Assembly (NCBI RefSeq): GCF_015206895.1 | Contig: NZ_JADEXU010000088.1 | Coordinates: 1-32,987, forward strand | DNA length: 32,987 bases | Direction of reading: 5' to 3' | Source: Nostoc sp. LEGE 12450 | Lineage (GTDB): Bacteria; Cyanobacteriota; Cyanobacteriia; Cyanobacteriales; Nostocaceae | In this document: positions 16,336 through 24,527 of the stretch, one piece after another | How positions within the stretch are numbered: the first letter of the stretch is position 1 | Layout of the letters: every line of letters begins with the position of its first letter | Notes under the pieces: model-generated | Seen by the model: only the letters and a program-made list of their open reading frames with translations | The model's database searches: none | Told to the model about the DNA's origin: nothing | Translations under genes and position numbers: made by a program

Positions 16336-18726
16336 TCACTCTATCTGATTACTTTCACCATTGTCTGTTGCACGTCGTAACTTCTCTACTTGCTTGGGTG
16401 CTTCTATTTCTCTAAATAGTTGAATCGCTTTCTGAAAATTTTCTTTACTTTTTTGTAATTCTTCCTTTTTTTTATGAGTCAATCCCAATTGATAGTAAGC
16501 TTCAGCAAGGTCACATTTAGCACCTATTCTCTCCAACAGTTCTATCGCTTTTGAATGATCAGAAAATGCTATTTCAAATTCTTGCTGTTCTCGATGAAGT
16601 TCTGCTAGACCAGTTAAAGCCCTAGCTTTAATTTGAGTGTAGTGGTTCTCATCAGCAAAGGTAACAGCCTGATTGTACATCTGAAAAGATGTTTGGATAT
16701 CTCCTAAATTTTTATAAGTTAATCCTAGAAATATATATCTATGTCCTATAGCCCATTCACTTAATTCATCTGAATCATCTTTTGATGAATTATAACTTTT
16801 ATTAGCAAAATCTTGCGATTTTTCTTTAAATGAAGTTTTTGAATATATAAAAGCTAAACCATAGTATGCTTCTATTTGAAAATTATAATAATCTTTTTGA
16901 TGAGAATTTTCTAAAAAAAATAAAATATTTAAAAAAATTTCTTCTGCCTCTTCCATTTCTAATAAATCTATCTTACAAATACCTTTACCTACTAATGAAC
17001 CCAGATAAAACCTGTTCAATGTTAAATCATTCTCACAATTAGTATTTGCATGTAAACATTCTACATCTAATATTTCTGCATTTTTATACTCTCTAAGGCT
17101 TTCAGAAAGATTACCAGCGAACCAATAGCTTTGAGCAAGACTAATGTGAATTGTTGCTAAATTTATTCCGCGTAAAACATTACCGATTATTTGAGTCCCT
17201 GCTAATATCAGTTTTTGCGATAAGGCTAATCTACGAAGTGAATTACTTAGACATTCTCCACCTTCTAAGTTATGCCATTTCCATTTTGATTTTCTTCTAT
17301 ATACAATTACACTACAAGCCTCTTCAAAATCATAAATAGCTAGATAATGATAGTAAGCTTCAAAAGCTTGTAATGCTTCCTCTATAATGTATACTTTGTT
17401 AACACTCTTTGTCCAAAATTCTGCTGCCTTACGGTTTGCTGTCTCCCAATCTTCACTCGTCCTCAGCCTACTTATTGCTTCTTCTCTAATCACTGGATGC
17501 AACCAGTATTCGCCCTTTTGAAACTCTACTAAAGAGCGATCGCGCAAAGAACTAACTACCCTCTGACGTTGTGACTCTGGCACATCCCATAGCAAAGAAA
17601 AAAGCCCATTAATAGAAACTGTTGCAATATCTTGATAACGATAACATCCTAAACGACAGAGGAGCTTAAAAGCTGGAGAATGGTGTTGTGCCAAACGATT
17701 AAACTGAGTGGTGACTAAATCTCTTAAATCAGCCTCAACTAATAAATCTCCCTGATTCATTTGCCAATACTGCTCTACATTCCCTGCATAATCTACTTGA
17801 ATAGCACCAGCAATAATTTCCATTGCTTTAGCATTTCCTCCGTAGGCATTATGTATAGAACTCAAAGCTGGAGAATTTGTTTGAAGACTGCGGCTGTTAA
17901 AATATTCTTCCCATGCGTTAACAGATAAACCTTCTAGAATATAATTCGAAACAGAAACATCAGATTCATGTAGGCGATCGCGGCTGGTAATCAGCGTCAA
18001 TGACTGCAAACTTGGATCGGCTAAAACTCGCAATAACTCTACATAGCAGCGATGAGGCTTGATAAACTTACCATTTTCATCCAGTGCGGGTTCAAGATTA
18101 TCAATTAAAACTCCAATTCTTTCAGCTTGAAGTTTTTGGCGAAATCGTTCAAGTGATACGCCAAACTCCCGCCCTGGTTCTTCATTAAGTTGCCGTAGCC
18201 GTTCCTCAACTAAACTTTCAATTGGAGTAATATTCTCGGTTTCTTTGGCGATCGGAAACTCTATATAAAAACCAAATTTTTGCTTGAGATAATTTCTAGC
18301 TAAAGTTGTCTTTCCTACACCACCTTTTGCTTGAATCAGGATAACTTTTGCACCTCGGCTGTCGAAGTCGTTGAGATGTGCGATCGCTCTTTCACGCCCG
18401 ACAAAATTCTTATCTGGTGTACTTTTTTGAGTTATCTGTTCTAATGTTGTGGTTTGTATAAGAGTTTTACCACCTACTAAGTCTGGCTTGTACTTCTCAA
18501 AAAGAGCAATCAAATCAGCACGTTTTGAGCAGCGTTCGTCTGAAAACTCATTTTTCAAACCAAACTTTCTCCAAATGACTCTAATGTGTTGTCTTACCGT
18601 TGATTGAGCCATCTTTAGAGATTTGGCGATCGCTTCATCTATCTGTCCAGCCAAAAACTCGAACAATACTTCCCGTTGCCTGTATGTTAACTCGTTGAAT
18701 GCTTTGTCAAACTGTCCTTTACTCAT
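16336..18726 (-). CDS. HTH - STAND (NB-ARC) ATPase - TPR regulator
   Basis: A 796-residue signal-transduction ATPase. Residues 1-80 are a helix-turn-helix unit: LTYRQREVLFEFLAG, then MAQSTVRQHIRVIWRKFGLKN, close to LuxR/sigma-4-type or the VMAP-associated HTH of cyanobacterial NB-ARC proteins. The NB-ARC module follows: VGRERA (109-114), Walker A AKGGVGKTT (133-141), Walker B IGVLIDNLE (204-212), sensor-like LTLITSRDR (243-251) and GLPL-like YGGNAKAME (295-303). A winged-helix-like part comes next, and from about 460 to 790 a helical region ends in clear TPR units (AYYQLGLTHKKKEELQKSKE). STAND proteins switch on ligand binding to the C-terminal repeats. Here the output is probably DNA binding, but anti-phage STAND relatives are possible. 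A small membrane-protein gene diverges from it 196 bases away. Confidence 0.88.
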   Translation of the reverse strand: MSKGQFDKAFNELTYRQREVLFEFLAGQIDEAIAKSLKMAQSTVRQHIRVIWRKFGLKNEFSDERCSKRADLIALFEKYKPDLVGGKTLIQTTTLEQITQKSTPDKNFVGRERAIAHLNDFDSRGAKVILIQAKGGVGKTTLARNYLKQKFGFYIEFPIAKETENITPIESLVEERLRQLNEEPGREFGVSLERFRQKLQAERIGVLIDNLEPALDENGKFIKPHRCYVELLRVLADPSLQSLTLITSRDRLHESDVSVSNYILEGLSVNAWEEYFNSRSLQTNSPALSSIHNAYGGNAKAMEIIAGAIQVDYAGNVEQYWQMNQGDLLVEADLRDLVTTQFNRLAQHHSPAFKLLCRLGCYRYQDIATVSINGLFSLLWDVPESQRQRVVSSLRDRSLVEFQKGEYWLHPVIREEAISRLRTSEDWETANRKAAEFWTKSVNKVYIIEEALQAFEAYYHYLAIYDFEEACSVIVYRRKSKWKWHNLEGGECLSNSLRRLALSQKLILAGTQIIGNVLRGINLATIHISLAQSYWFAGNLSESLREYKNAEILDVECLHANTNCENDLTLNRFYLGSLVGKGICKIDLLEMEEAEEIFLNILFFLENSHQKDYYNFQIEAYYGLAFIYSKTSFKEKSQDFANKSYNSSKDDSDELSEWAIGHRYIFLGLTYKNLGDIQTSFQMYNQAVTFADENHYTQIKARALTGLAELHREQQEFEIAFSDHSKAIELLERIGAKCDLAEAYYQLGLTHKKKEELQKSKENFQKAIQLFREIEAPKQVEKLRRATDNGESNQIE

Positions 18727-18922
18727 ATTCTTATGCTAAATGCAAGCGGCTTCACAAGCGTTTACTGGACTTGTTTATAAAGACTCACAGCTTTGTGCAG
18801 TTGGTGTTTATTCAAGCAGTGCAACTATGAAATTACGCCGATATCGGTTTAACAAAGCAACAACCAAATAACAAACCAATAACTTGCTCAAAAGTATCTC
18901 AAACACCAGGAGGGAAAAAGCA

Positions 18923-19177
18923 ATGAGTCGTTTCGAGAAGATTTCCGCCATCATAGCCGTCATCGGTTTGAGCATCCAGTTTACCGGGTTATGTATTCAG
19001 TTTACTAGGTCTTTGGACTCACCAAAATTTGATCCAGTACAAACACCGATAAGTCAAACACCCTCTATTTTAACTTTGTCCACCAACCGACAGGGATGCA
19101 CCCCAGAGTCACTGCCTTTTCTTGGTATAGAAATTGGTAACGACAAAGCGTCTATACAAACCCACCCAAGCAAATAA
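18923..19177 (+). CDS. small single-helix membrane protein, probably truncated
   Basis: An 84-residue frame from ATG 18923, with an excellent ribosome-binding site AGGAGGG at 18908-18914, eight bases upstream. It begins MSRFEKISAIIAVIGLSIQF, a short basic stretch and a membrane helix (about residues 8-27), followed by about 55 residues that should lie outside the membrane. I do not recognise a family. The translation past IEIGND loses protein-like character, and sensible coding text resumes downstream in shifted frames (19178-19294), so this may be the N-terminal part of a frameshifted gene about 123 residues long. It is divergent from the STAND regulator and could be its partner or target. 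ATG at 18923 is chosen over the upstream TTG at 18884 because of the strong ribosome-binding site. Confidence 0.6.
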   Translation: MSRFEKISAIIAVIGLSIQFTGLCIQFTRSLDSPKFDPVQTPISQTPSILTLSTNRQGCTPESLPFLGIEIGNDKASIQTHPSK

Positions 19178-19294
19178 AGCAGCTGATGGCTTATAAACTG
19201 GCTTGAGCCAAAGTCTGCTGCACCAGATACTCCGCTTTTAGCTATCAATATTGATATTGAAACAGGAAATTACAGACTTAGCATTATCAATTGA
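19178..19294 (+). pseudogene. out-of-frame 3' remainder of the small membrane-protein gene
   Basis: After the stop at 19175-19177, one shifted frame reads QIKQLMAYKLA and then stops. Removing one base at its TGA gives continuous text EPKSAAPDTPLLAINIDI and then ETGNYRLSIIN, ending at TGA 19292-19294 in the original frame. The pattern of two compensating frame changes looks like a decayed or mis-sequenced C-terminus of the preceding gene. It is inference from protein-likeness only; no homologue was compared. Confidence 0.45.
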
Positions 19295-19521
19295 CGCATG
19301 ACAACTTCCGCAAGAACTATTTTGCTTGCTCCGAAGTGAATGTAAACATTAATGCCGTATGATAGTCGTTATTGTAAACCTACATTAAGGTGAGTTCGAC
19401 GATTCATAAAGTCTGAAAAAGCTTACAGATATAGGTTTGAATAATTAAAGACTTTTTCAAATTCCCTAATTTATTGAGAATAAAGTTAATAAATAGTGAT
19501 GAACGGGGTTTAAAATCACAC

Positions 19522-19566
19522 AAAAAACTGAGACTCAAATAAATAAGAACAAAAACAGAGTCTCAG
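19522..19566 (-). terminator. terminator of the YflT-like/ChaB gene
   Basis: CTGAGACTC (19528-19536) and GAGTCTCAG (19558-19566) pair perfectly over 9 bases with a 21-base A-rich loop. On the minus strand the stem is followed by TTTTTTG. It lies 91 bases after the stop codon. The rest of 19295-19657 shows no gene. Confidence 0.72.
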
Positions 19567-19657
19567 CTATGTTAGAAATTATATCTCGACTTGATTTAAC
19601 TAAATGCTGACAAGATACCCACCGGATAAAATTGGATAATTTATTTCTTGGAAATCC

Positions 19658-20425
19658 TTAAGCTTTAACCTTAGCTTTTGACCAAACGCCGTTTTCATCT
19701 TCATCATATTGCTGATGAACAGACTCCCAAGCAGCTTGTTCGGCTGTGAACTCGTCATTTTTCTCATTGAAGACAGTGTTATAGCGCTCAATGAATGTGC
19801 GTTGAGCTTCATCAGAAAGATGAGCGCGAACTTCAGGAGACAAGTCATCTGGACTGTTGCACTGTCCAGGACAAGGGCGAGCAAAGGTTTTTTCGATTGT
19901 GTTAATTTCTTCACCACCAGCACTTTCGAGTAGCAATTGAAATTCACCAGTGCGATCGCTCGGAACTTCTGCCATCAGTAAGAATTCGCCAGCTTGTAAG
20001 CGGGTTTGGTAGATAGCCGCTTTATCTTCTGGCATCCCCAAAGTAGTTAGAACCGACACGAGACCGGCACCTGCACTACCTGCGATCGCTCCACTGGCAG
20101 CACCCAACAACACTGCCCCAATAGGCCCTGCTGCTACAATTGGGCCGACAAAGGGAATAAACAGTACGCCTACACCCGTGAGCAAGCTGAGAAAGGAACC
20201 AAACAAGGAGCCAAAAACTGCCCCTGTTCTCAAACCTCCCAGAATCACATCCTTTTTACTAATAAAGCCTGCAATTCTAGTTTCTGACTGAAAGTTTCTA
20301 CCCATGACCGAAATATGATCTCTAGGTACACCCCTGTCTAGTAAACGTCGAATCACATCATCAATTTGCTTCTGCTCTTTAAATACAGCAGAGATAGTAC
20401 GTTCTGCTTTATATACTTCTGGCAC
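19658..20425 (-). CDS. YflT-like general-stress domain with glycine-zipper helices and ChaB domain
   Basis: A 255-residue fusion. Residues about 6-55 look like the general-stress YflT/GSP17M fold (AVFKEQKQIDDVIRRLLDRG, then HISVMGR). Residues 60-128 are a hydrophobic, Gly/Ala-rich double helix (glycine zipper) likely to enter a membrane, and the YflT-like fold resumes to about 175. Residues about 192-248 are a ChaB domain (DDLSPEVRAHLSDEAQRTF, AAWESVHQQYDEDENGVW), small and helical, named from a cation-transport regulator. A CPGQC pair of Cys residues (185, 189) joins the parts. The start is GTG 20425 with AAGGAG upstream. It is transcribed toward its own terminator and lies beside dps, so a stress role is likely; the exact action is unknown. 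Confidence 0.85.
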   Translation of the reverse strand: MPEVYKAERTISAVFKEQKQIDDVIRRLLDRGVPRDHISVMGRNFQSETRIAGFISKKDVILGGLRTGAVFGSLFGSFLSLLTGVGVLFIPFVGPIVAAGPIGAVLLGAASGAIAGSAGAGLVSVLTTLGMPEDKAAIYQTRLQAGEFLLMAEVPSDRTGEFQLLLESAGGEEINTIEKTFARPCPGQCNSPDDLSPEVRAHLSDEAQRTFIERYNTVFNEKNDEFTAEQAAWESVHQQYDEDENGVWSKAKVKA

Positions 20426-20500
20426 TTCAATACTCCTTGTATTATGTTGTTTAATATGTTGAATAGGTAGATGCTGGGAGATTAATTCTTTCAGACTAAT

Positions 20501-20524
20501 TAAAAGGAGGAATTAATCCTCCTT
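20501..20524 (-). terminator. terminator of dps
   Basis: AAGGAGGA (20504-20511) and TCCTCCTT (20517-20524) form a perfect 8-bp stem with loop ATTAA. On the minus strand TTTTAATTAG follows. It lies 45 bases past the dps stop. Confidence 0.7.
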
Positions 20525-20569
20525 CTAACTAGTTTCACAAACATCCATTTTTAACTCAGACGTTATGAG

Positions 20570-21109
20570 CTACACACCCACAGGAGTCTTAGCCCCTTCT
20601 GCTGGCTGTCTACCATCTGGCCCCAGCGCTTCGCCTTCAATAAATGAACGCAGCATCCAAGCCATTTCCTCATGTTCTTCCATAAGTCCAGTCAGAAAGT
20701 CAGCAGTTCCCTGATCGTGGAAGTCGTCACCAGACTGATCTACATGGTCTCTTAAGTTACGAATAACCTGTTCGTGGTCTTCCACTAGATTAGCTACCAT
20801 TCCTGTTGCTGTGGGAACATTACCAGCATGTTCCTTGAGGCTAGCAATCTTAAGAAATCCTTCCATTGTGCCAACTGGATAACCACCCAAAGCACGAACT
20901 CGCTCTGCCAAAGCATCAATATTTAGAGTCAGCTTTTCGTAGTGTTCTTCCCAAAGCTGGTGCAAAGAGCGGAACTGAGGGCCAACGACATCCCAGTGAT
21001 ACTTTTTGGTTTTCACCAACAGTAGATAGGCATCTGCCAAATCTTTATTTAACAGATTAATTACACCTTGACGCTGTTCTTCTGTCAACCCAATGTTTAT
21101 CGCACGCAT
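20570..21109 (-). CDS. dps: Dps-family ferroxidase/DNA-protection protein
   Basis: Dps proteins form 12-subunit shells that oxidise iron with hydrogen peroxide and store it, protecting DNA. The 179-residue protein carries the inter-subunit ferroxidase ligands: H38 in KKYHWDVVG, H50 in SLHQLWEEHYEKL, and D65 and E69 in NIDALAERVRALGG. Length is close to the usual 150-190, with a short C-terminal tail (GPDGRQPAEGAK). The start is ATG 21109, because AGGGATGGA lies just upstream; the TTG at 21130 would add seven residues and swallow that signal. Nostoc genomes hold several Dps paralogues with different metal sites, and I cannot say which this is. It lies in a run of stress genes on the same strand but has its own terminator. 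Confidence 0.94.
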   Translation of the reverse strand: MRAINIGLTEEQRQGVINLLNKDLADAYLLLVKTKKYHWDVVGPQFRSLHQLWEEHYEKLTLNIDALAERVRALGGYPVGTMEGFLKIASLKEHAGNVPTATGMVANLVEDHEQVIRNLRDHVDQSGDDFHDQGTADFLTGLMEEHEEMAWMLRSFIEGEALGPDGRQPAEGAKTPVGV

Positions 21110-21420
21110 TATTTTTCCATCCCTAAGCAAACTTATTTACTAACTTCTCAAATTTCATATACATTCCACATCAACCAAAGGAAACATTATGAGCTTAGAT
21201 GGGTTGCTAAATTGATAATTGTGCCTATGTCTTAATAGGTAGTATTCCGCTAATGGTCAGCCAATAGTCTAGTAATTAGCGATTTAAAACTCCAAGCATA
21301 AGAATATTAAATATAATAGTTAATTCAAACTATCTAAACTCACTTTTCCAACAATACTCATGTGAACATAGCTTTATACTTAATTAATTTAATTTGCCAG
21401 CCACCTTAACATTAATAATT

Positions 21421-21458
21421 AGTAATGGGTCACTGCTTTTACGCAATCACCCATTACT
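21421..21458 (-). terminator. hairpin after the low-temperature-induced-type gene
   Basis: AGTAATGGGT (21421-21430) and ACCCATTACT (21449-21458) are perfect 10-bp complements around an 18-base loop, 31 bases after the stop at 21489 on the minus strand. The following minus-strand text is AT-rich without a clean U run. The remainder of 21110-21488 shows no gene. Confidence 0.55.
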
Positions 21459-21488
21459 ACTCAAGAATTACCAGAACTATTAATTTAG

Positions 21489-21845
21489 TTACTTACCTGT
21501 AACTTTTTCCAACACATTCTTAATATTTTCTTCCACAGTGGTTGCAGATTGTGAATTTTCAGGACGCTTTTGCTTGTCAATATCAGCAGCTCCCTGAACC
21601 TCATTAAGTCCTTCGTTAGTTTCCTTTTGAGTCTTTCTCAATCCTATTGGCGGTTCTTTAGCAGCTTCGTCAGTTTTACGTTGAATGTCAAGCAGTTGTG
21701 TAGTAGCTTCGGTAGGGTCACTTTGGTAGCTATCGATCGCAAAAGCAGGAAAAGCACTAGATAACAATAGTATGGCGCAAGTAAAACCCACAACTAGAAA
21801 ACGTACTGGACTTAAGATAGATAAAACAGAAGCAATAATCTTCAT
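21489..21845 (-). CDS. secreted small protein, low-temperature-induced type
   Basis: A 118-residue protein with a Sec signal peptide: a basic start, a hydrophobic core (FLVVGFTCAILLLSSAF) and a likely cut after PAFA, around residue 36. The mature part is hydrophilic and repeat-free, with Thr, Gln, Glu and Lys (QLLDIQRKTDEAAKEPP, LNEVQGAADIDKQKRPEN), and should be helical or unstructured in the periplasm. From memory this resembles cyanobacterial proteins annotated as low temperature-induced; the match is not verified. GAGG lies upstream of the start. It is in the same strand as dps and the ChaB gene but separate from them by 379 bases. Confidence 0.62.
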   Translation of the reverse strand: MKIIASVLSILSPVRFLVVGFTCAILLLSSAFPAFAIDSYQSDPTEATTQLLDIQRKTDEAAKEPPIGLRKTQKETNEGLNEVQGAADIDKQKRPENSQSATTVEENIKNVLEKVTGK

Positions 21846-22375
21846 TTGAAATCCTCGATAACAGCTTTAACAACGCAGAACTTTCACTGATAAAGCGGAG
21901 CTTATACTTTTATTTAGCAAATTGAGCAATAATAAAAATAGAAAGCTAAACTTCAATCCGAAAGTTCTTGTCAAAGGAACCTGATAAAGAGATGAAGAAA
22001 TTATCTTTGTATTTCTGCATCGAATAAATAAGGGGTAATAAGCAAATACCACCTTAATTCTGTAGCAAAATTATTACATTTGATATTGACATTCTTTTCT
22101 CAAGGTTCCCTGTTTCTACTTGTACTTGGAAAATGCTAAAGTCTGCATCAATCTCTAGAATGAACTTTTCTATATCTGTGGTTGCAATAAAAATCAGTCT
22201 CTAGATATATCGACTTAATATAGTTGTCGCAGATGAATGACTCTGGGATTTGTGTTCAGTTAGCCCGACTTAATCAAATCAATGCACTTTCACAAATATG
22301 CACTTTATCGTATATTTGTAAAGCATAAATTTATATAAATATTCCCTTTTTTAAGAGGAAAAATAAATTTTTTAT
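21846..22375. other. AT-rich intergenic stretch, no gene seen
   Basis: These 530 bases hold no coding-like frame; the 61-residue minus-strand frame at 21867-22052 is Leu/Ser-rich noise. The left part should carry the promoter of the low-temperature-induced-type gene, and the right end lies just past the GCS2-type stop, where a T/A-rich run (about 22345-22375) may help termination. Confidence 0.45.
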
Positions 22376-23476
22376 TTAAACTTGATAAGTCTGTCTTATT
22401 ACCTCTTCTATTGAACTTACACGATTGAACATTTCTATTAATTCATGGGATCTCGTTTTTCGCTGCGCCAGCAGTACTTTTAAGGGCATTAAATAATGAA
22501 GATCGGGGTCATTTTCTAAGGCAACTTCGGCTGCTTGCAAGACTTTTGTCGCATTCTCAAAAATATCCTCGTTGTCAAAACCTTCTTTTGCTGAAATTTG
22601 ATGTAATGCTGCATCGGGTACAGTTTTTCTACCCGGCAAGGTGTTATCTAACACCAAACCTTTCAATAAAGCCAGCAAAGACGCGTAGATTAAAAAATCA
22701 TCACAACTATCACAAGCTTTAAATTCAATGCGTCCTACTTCAGCCGGAATGCGGGCGATTTTTGTTAGTGAAGGTATACTATTAATTAGTTGTTCTTCTT
22801 TCTGAACAAAAACTAAGGCTGCTGGTCTTTTTCCAGTTCTAATAAATGTTCGTACCGATAAACCATCCCATAAACCTCCGTTATAAAAAGGGGAACTATA
22901 ACTAAAAGGAACGATATAGGGGCTGTAATAAGTTAACTTTCTACCAATGTCAATCACACTTTCAGTAGACAAATCTGCCACCGAAATATTTAAATCTGGC
23001 CCATAAGACACCATGTGAATATTAGCAGTTTGTTCGTCAGGATAAGCCTCTAGCTGTTTGATTTCATAATCATTTAATGGAGGTTGAGGTTCAAAAGCCG
23101 GATTGTAGGGATTAAAACTGACCAAAACTGGTGATAAGTCAAAGTTAGCAGCAACTTCACGTAGTAAGCGAAAACTTTCTGATAATTCCGTAATAGCGCC
23201 TTGAATATCAGAATGTATAGTTGTTCTAATTTCAATACCTTTAACATGACAGTCTATCACTTCATCGGAATCTGCAAATCTTTCAAATCCCTCAATATAC
23301 CATCTTTTCATCTTAATACCCGCATCACCTACGCGCAGTTGAGGATAGTCACTGGGATATGTGGGTAACTTTTCAATAATTTGATTAAAATCAGCAAATT
23401 TTGTGTGGGAAAAATCAGCAAATTTTCCTTCTTTGTTTAGGAAGGCGACTTCATGCTCAATGCCAAAGAAAAACAT
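22376..23476 (-). CDS. GCS2-type glutamate-cysteine-ligase-like enzyme
   Basis: A 366-residue protein of the glutamine-synthetase-like GCS2 superfamily, which joins the gamma-carboxyl of glutamate (or a related acid) to an amine using ATP. The start MFFFGIEHEVAFLN matches the family's GxExE entry, and the central SYSSPFYNGGLWDG and RIPAEVGRIEFKACD are like the substrate-loop and RxVExR regions. It does not begin like the cyanobacterial glutathione GshA I remember, so it is probably a paralogue with another acceptor. Stress neighbours (Dps, ChaB type) would fit thiol or protectant synthesis, but that is inference. No partner ligase is near. The start ATG is preceded by weak signals only. Confidence 0.75.
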   Translation of the reverse strand: MFFFGIEHEVAFLNKEGKFADFSHTKFADFNQIIEKLPTYPSDYPQLRVGDAGIKMKRWYIEGFERFADSDEVIDCHVKGIEIRTTIHSDIQGAITELSESFRLLREVAANFDLSPVLVSFNPYNPAFEPQPPLNDYEIKQLEAYPDEQTANIHMVSYGPDLNISVADLSTESVIDIGRKLTYYSPYIVPFSYSSPFYNGGLWDGLSVRTFIRTGKRPAALVFVQKEEQLINSIPSLTKIARIPAEVGRIEFKACDSCDDFLIYASLLALLKGLVLDNTLPGRKTVPDAALHQISAKEGFDNEDIFENATKVLQAAEVALENDPDLHYLMPLKVLLAQRKTRSHELIEMFNRVSSIEEVIRQTYQV

Positions 23477-23700
23477 TATATATACCTTTATTGCTTATAG
23501 TTAACCTAATCTAACTAATAGATAGATTCCAAAAATTAAATATGCTTTCTCTAGAACCCTTGTAGAGACGTAGCACGAATATTTGAGATACTCCAATCAA
23601 ATTTACTTTAACTATAAAAATTCTCAATAATAGGATAAATGAATTTTACCCTAAGATCGGCTTTTGCGATTTGATAAACCTCTCTGATTTATTTTTCTGT

Positions 23701-23739
23701 ACTACCCAGACTATCTTCCTAGTCGCCGATTAGGGTAGT
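23701..23739 (+). repeat. inverted repeat before the Mo-nitrogenase-C-type gene
   Basis: ACTACCC (23701-23707) and GGGTAGT (23733-23739) are 7-bp complements ending six bases before the ATG at 23746. A hairpin here would sit on the ribosome-binding region; alternatively the arms may bind a dimeric regulator. Confidence 0.35.
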
Positions 23740-23745
23740 TTAGTA

Positions 23746-24453
23746 ATGACTGAGGAAAGCTTGAGACGTGAGTTTATGACAAGTACCGTTCAATCCCCCT
23801 ACAGCAGCGAACAGATTGCCGCTTGGTTGCGTGGACTGCTCACCATTGCTTGGGCAGATGGTAATTTTGATGCCCAAGAACAGGAATTAATTGCCAGCAT
23901 CACCAAAGATGAATTAGCTCCTAAGATTAAATGCGACTCACTAGAGGTAATTACGCCAGAGGAATTAGCCGCAGTGTTGGGTAAAGGTACACCAGCTGCG
24001 GAAAATTTCTTAAGGACAGCAATAATGGTAGCGATCGCAGATGGTACTTATTCTCCCAGTGAAGATGAAGTTCTACATCAGTTCTGCCAAGCCTTAGAAC
24101 AGCCAGAGAATTTACTAGAAGCCCTTCGCCATACCCTAGAACACCCACAGCAACTTACCCCTGCGATCGCTAGCCCTGGACTTACAAAGCGTCAAATTGA
24201 TGCATTACACCCTCTGCGTGACTGGCTGGATGGGCTAGATATTCAAGACCCAAGAGTAGCCCGCTTTTTGTGTAAAATGATTCCCTCCCAGTGCCCCTTT
24301 GAGCGGGATGTCACCTTATTTGGACGCAAGATTGTCCACATCCCGCCGATGTGTAAAATCAACCCCTTGTATGAGCAACTGGTGGGCTTACGTTTCCGCG
24401 CCCTCTCTTATCTAGCAGATAAATGCGGTGAAGATGTTTCACCATATATTTAG
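23746..24453 (+). CDS. TerB-like domain fused to Mo-dependent nitrogenase C-terminal domain
   Basis: A 235-residue protein. Residues about 20-135 form a helical TerB/DjlA-like unit with its repeated acidic signatures LTIAWADGNFDAQEQELI and MVAIADGTYSPSEDEVL, which in TerB bind metal. Residues about 150-235 are the domain called Mo-dependent nitrogenase C-terminal (LHPLRDWLDGLDIQDPRVARF, then CKMIPSQCPFERD, KIVHIPPMCKINPLYEQL). That label does not mean the protein is nitrogenase: the domain occurs as stand-alone or fused proteins in cyanobacteria with unknown role. Cys residues in MIPSQCPFE and IPPMCKI may bind metal. ATG 23746 is used; ATG 23776 is possible. It precedes obgE by 74 bases on the same strand. 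Confidence 0.8.
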   Translation: MTEESLRREFMTSTVQSPYSSEQIAAWLRGLLTIAWADGNFDAQEQELIASITKDELAPKIKCDSLEVITPEELAAVLGKGTPAAENFLRTAIMVAIADGTYSPSEDEVLHQFCQALEQPENLLEALRHTLEHPQQLTPAIASPGLTKRQIDALHPLRDWLDGLDIQDPRVARFLCKMIPSQCPFERDVTLFGRKIVHIPPMCKINPLYEQLVGLRFRALSYLADKCGEDVSPYI

Positions 24454-24527
24454 TTAGAGTTAGGAATGAGGAGTAAGGAGTTATAATTTGTAACTCCTCA
24501 CTCTTCACTTCTCACTATTATTTAAGT
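24454..24527 (+). repeat. short tandem/hairpin repeat before obgE
   Basis: AGGAGTTA (24476-24483) and TAACTCCT (24491-24498) form an 8-bp stem, flanked by GAGGAGTAAGG-type and CTCACTCTTCACTTCTCAC-type text. This kind of ATGAGGAGT/ACTCCTCAC sequence is usual between Nostoc genes. It may insulate obgE from the upstream gene. Confidence 0.5.

Noticed and set aside
19600..19947. 115-residue minus-strand frame
   Set aside because: Overlaps the ChaB-domain gene in another frame; that gene has clear domain motifs.
24491..24501. TAACTCCTCAC, similar to the conserved core of the cyanobacterial small RNA Yfr1
   Set aside because: Not the exact core and part of a hairpin/STRR-like repeat; no following terminator of the right form.
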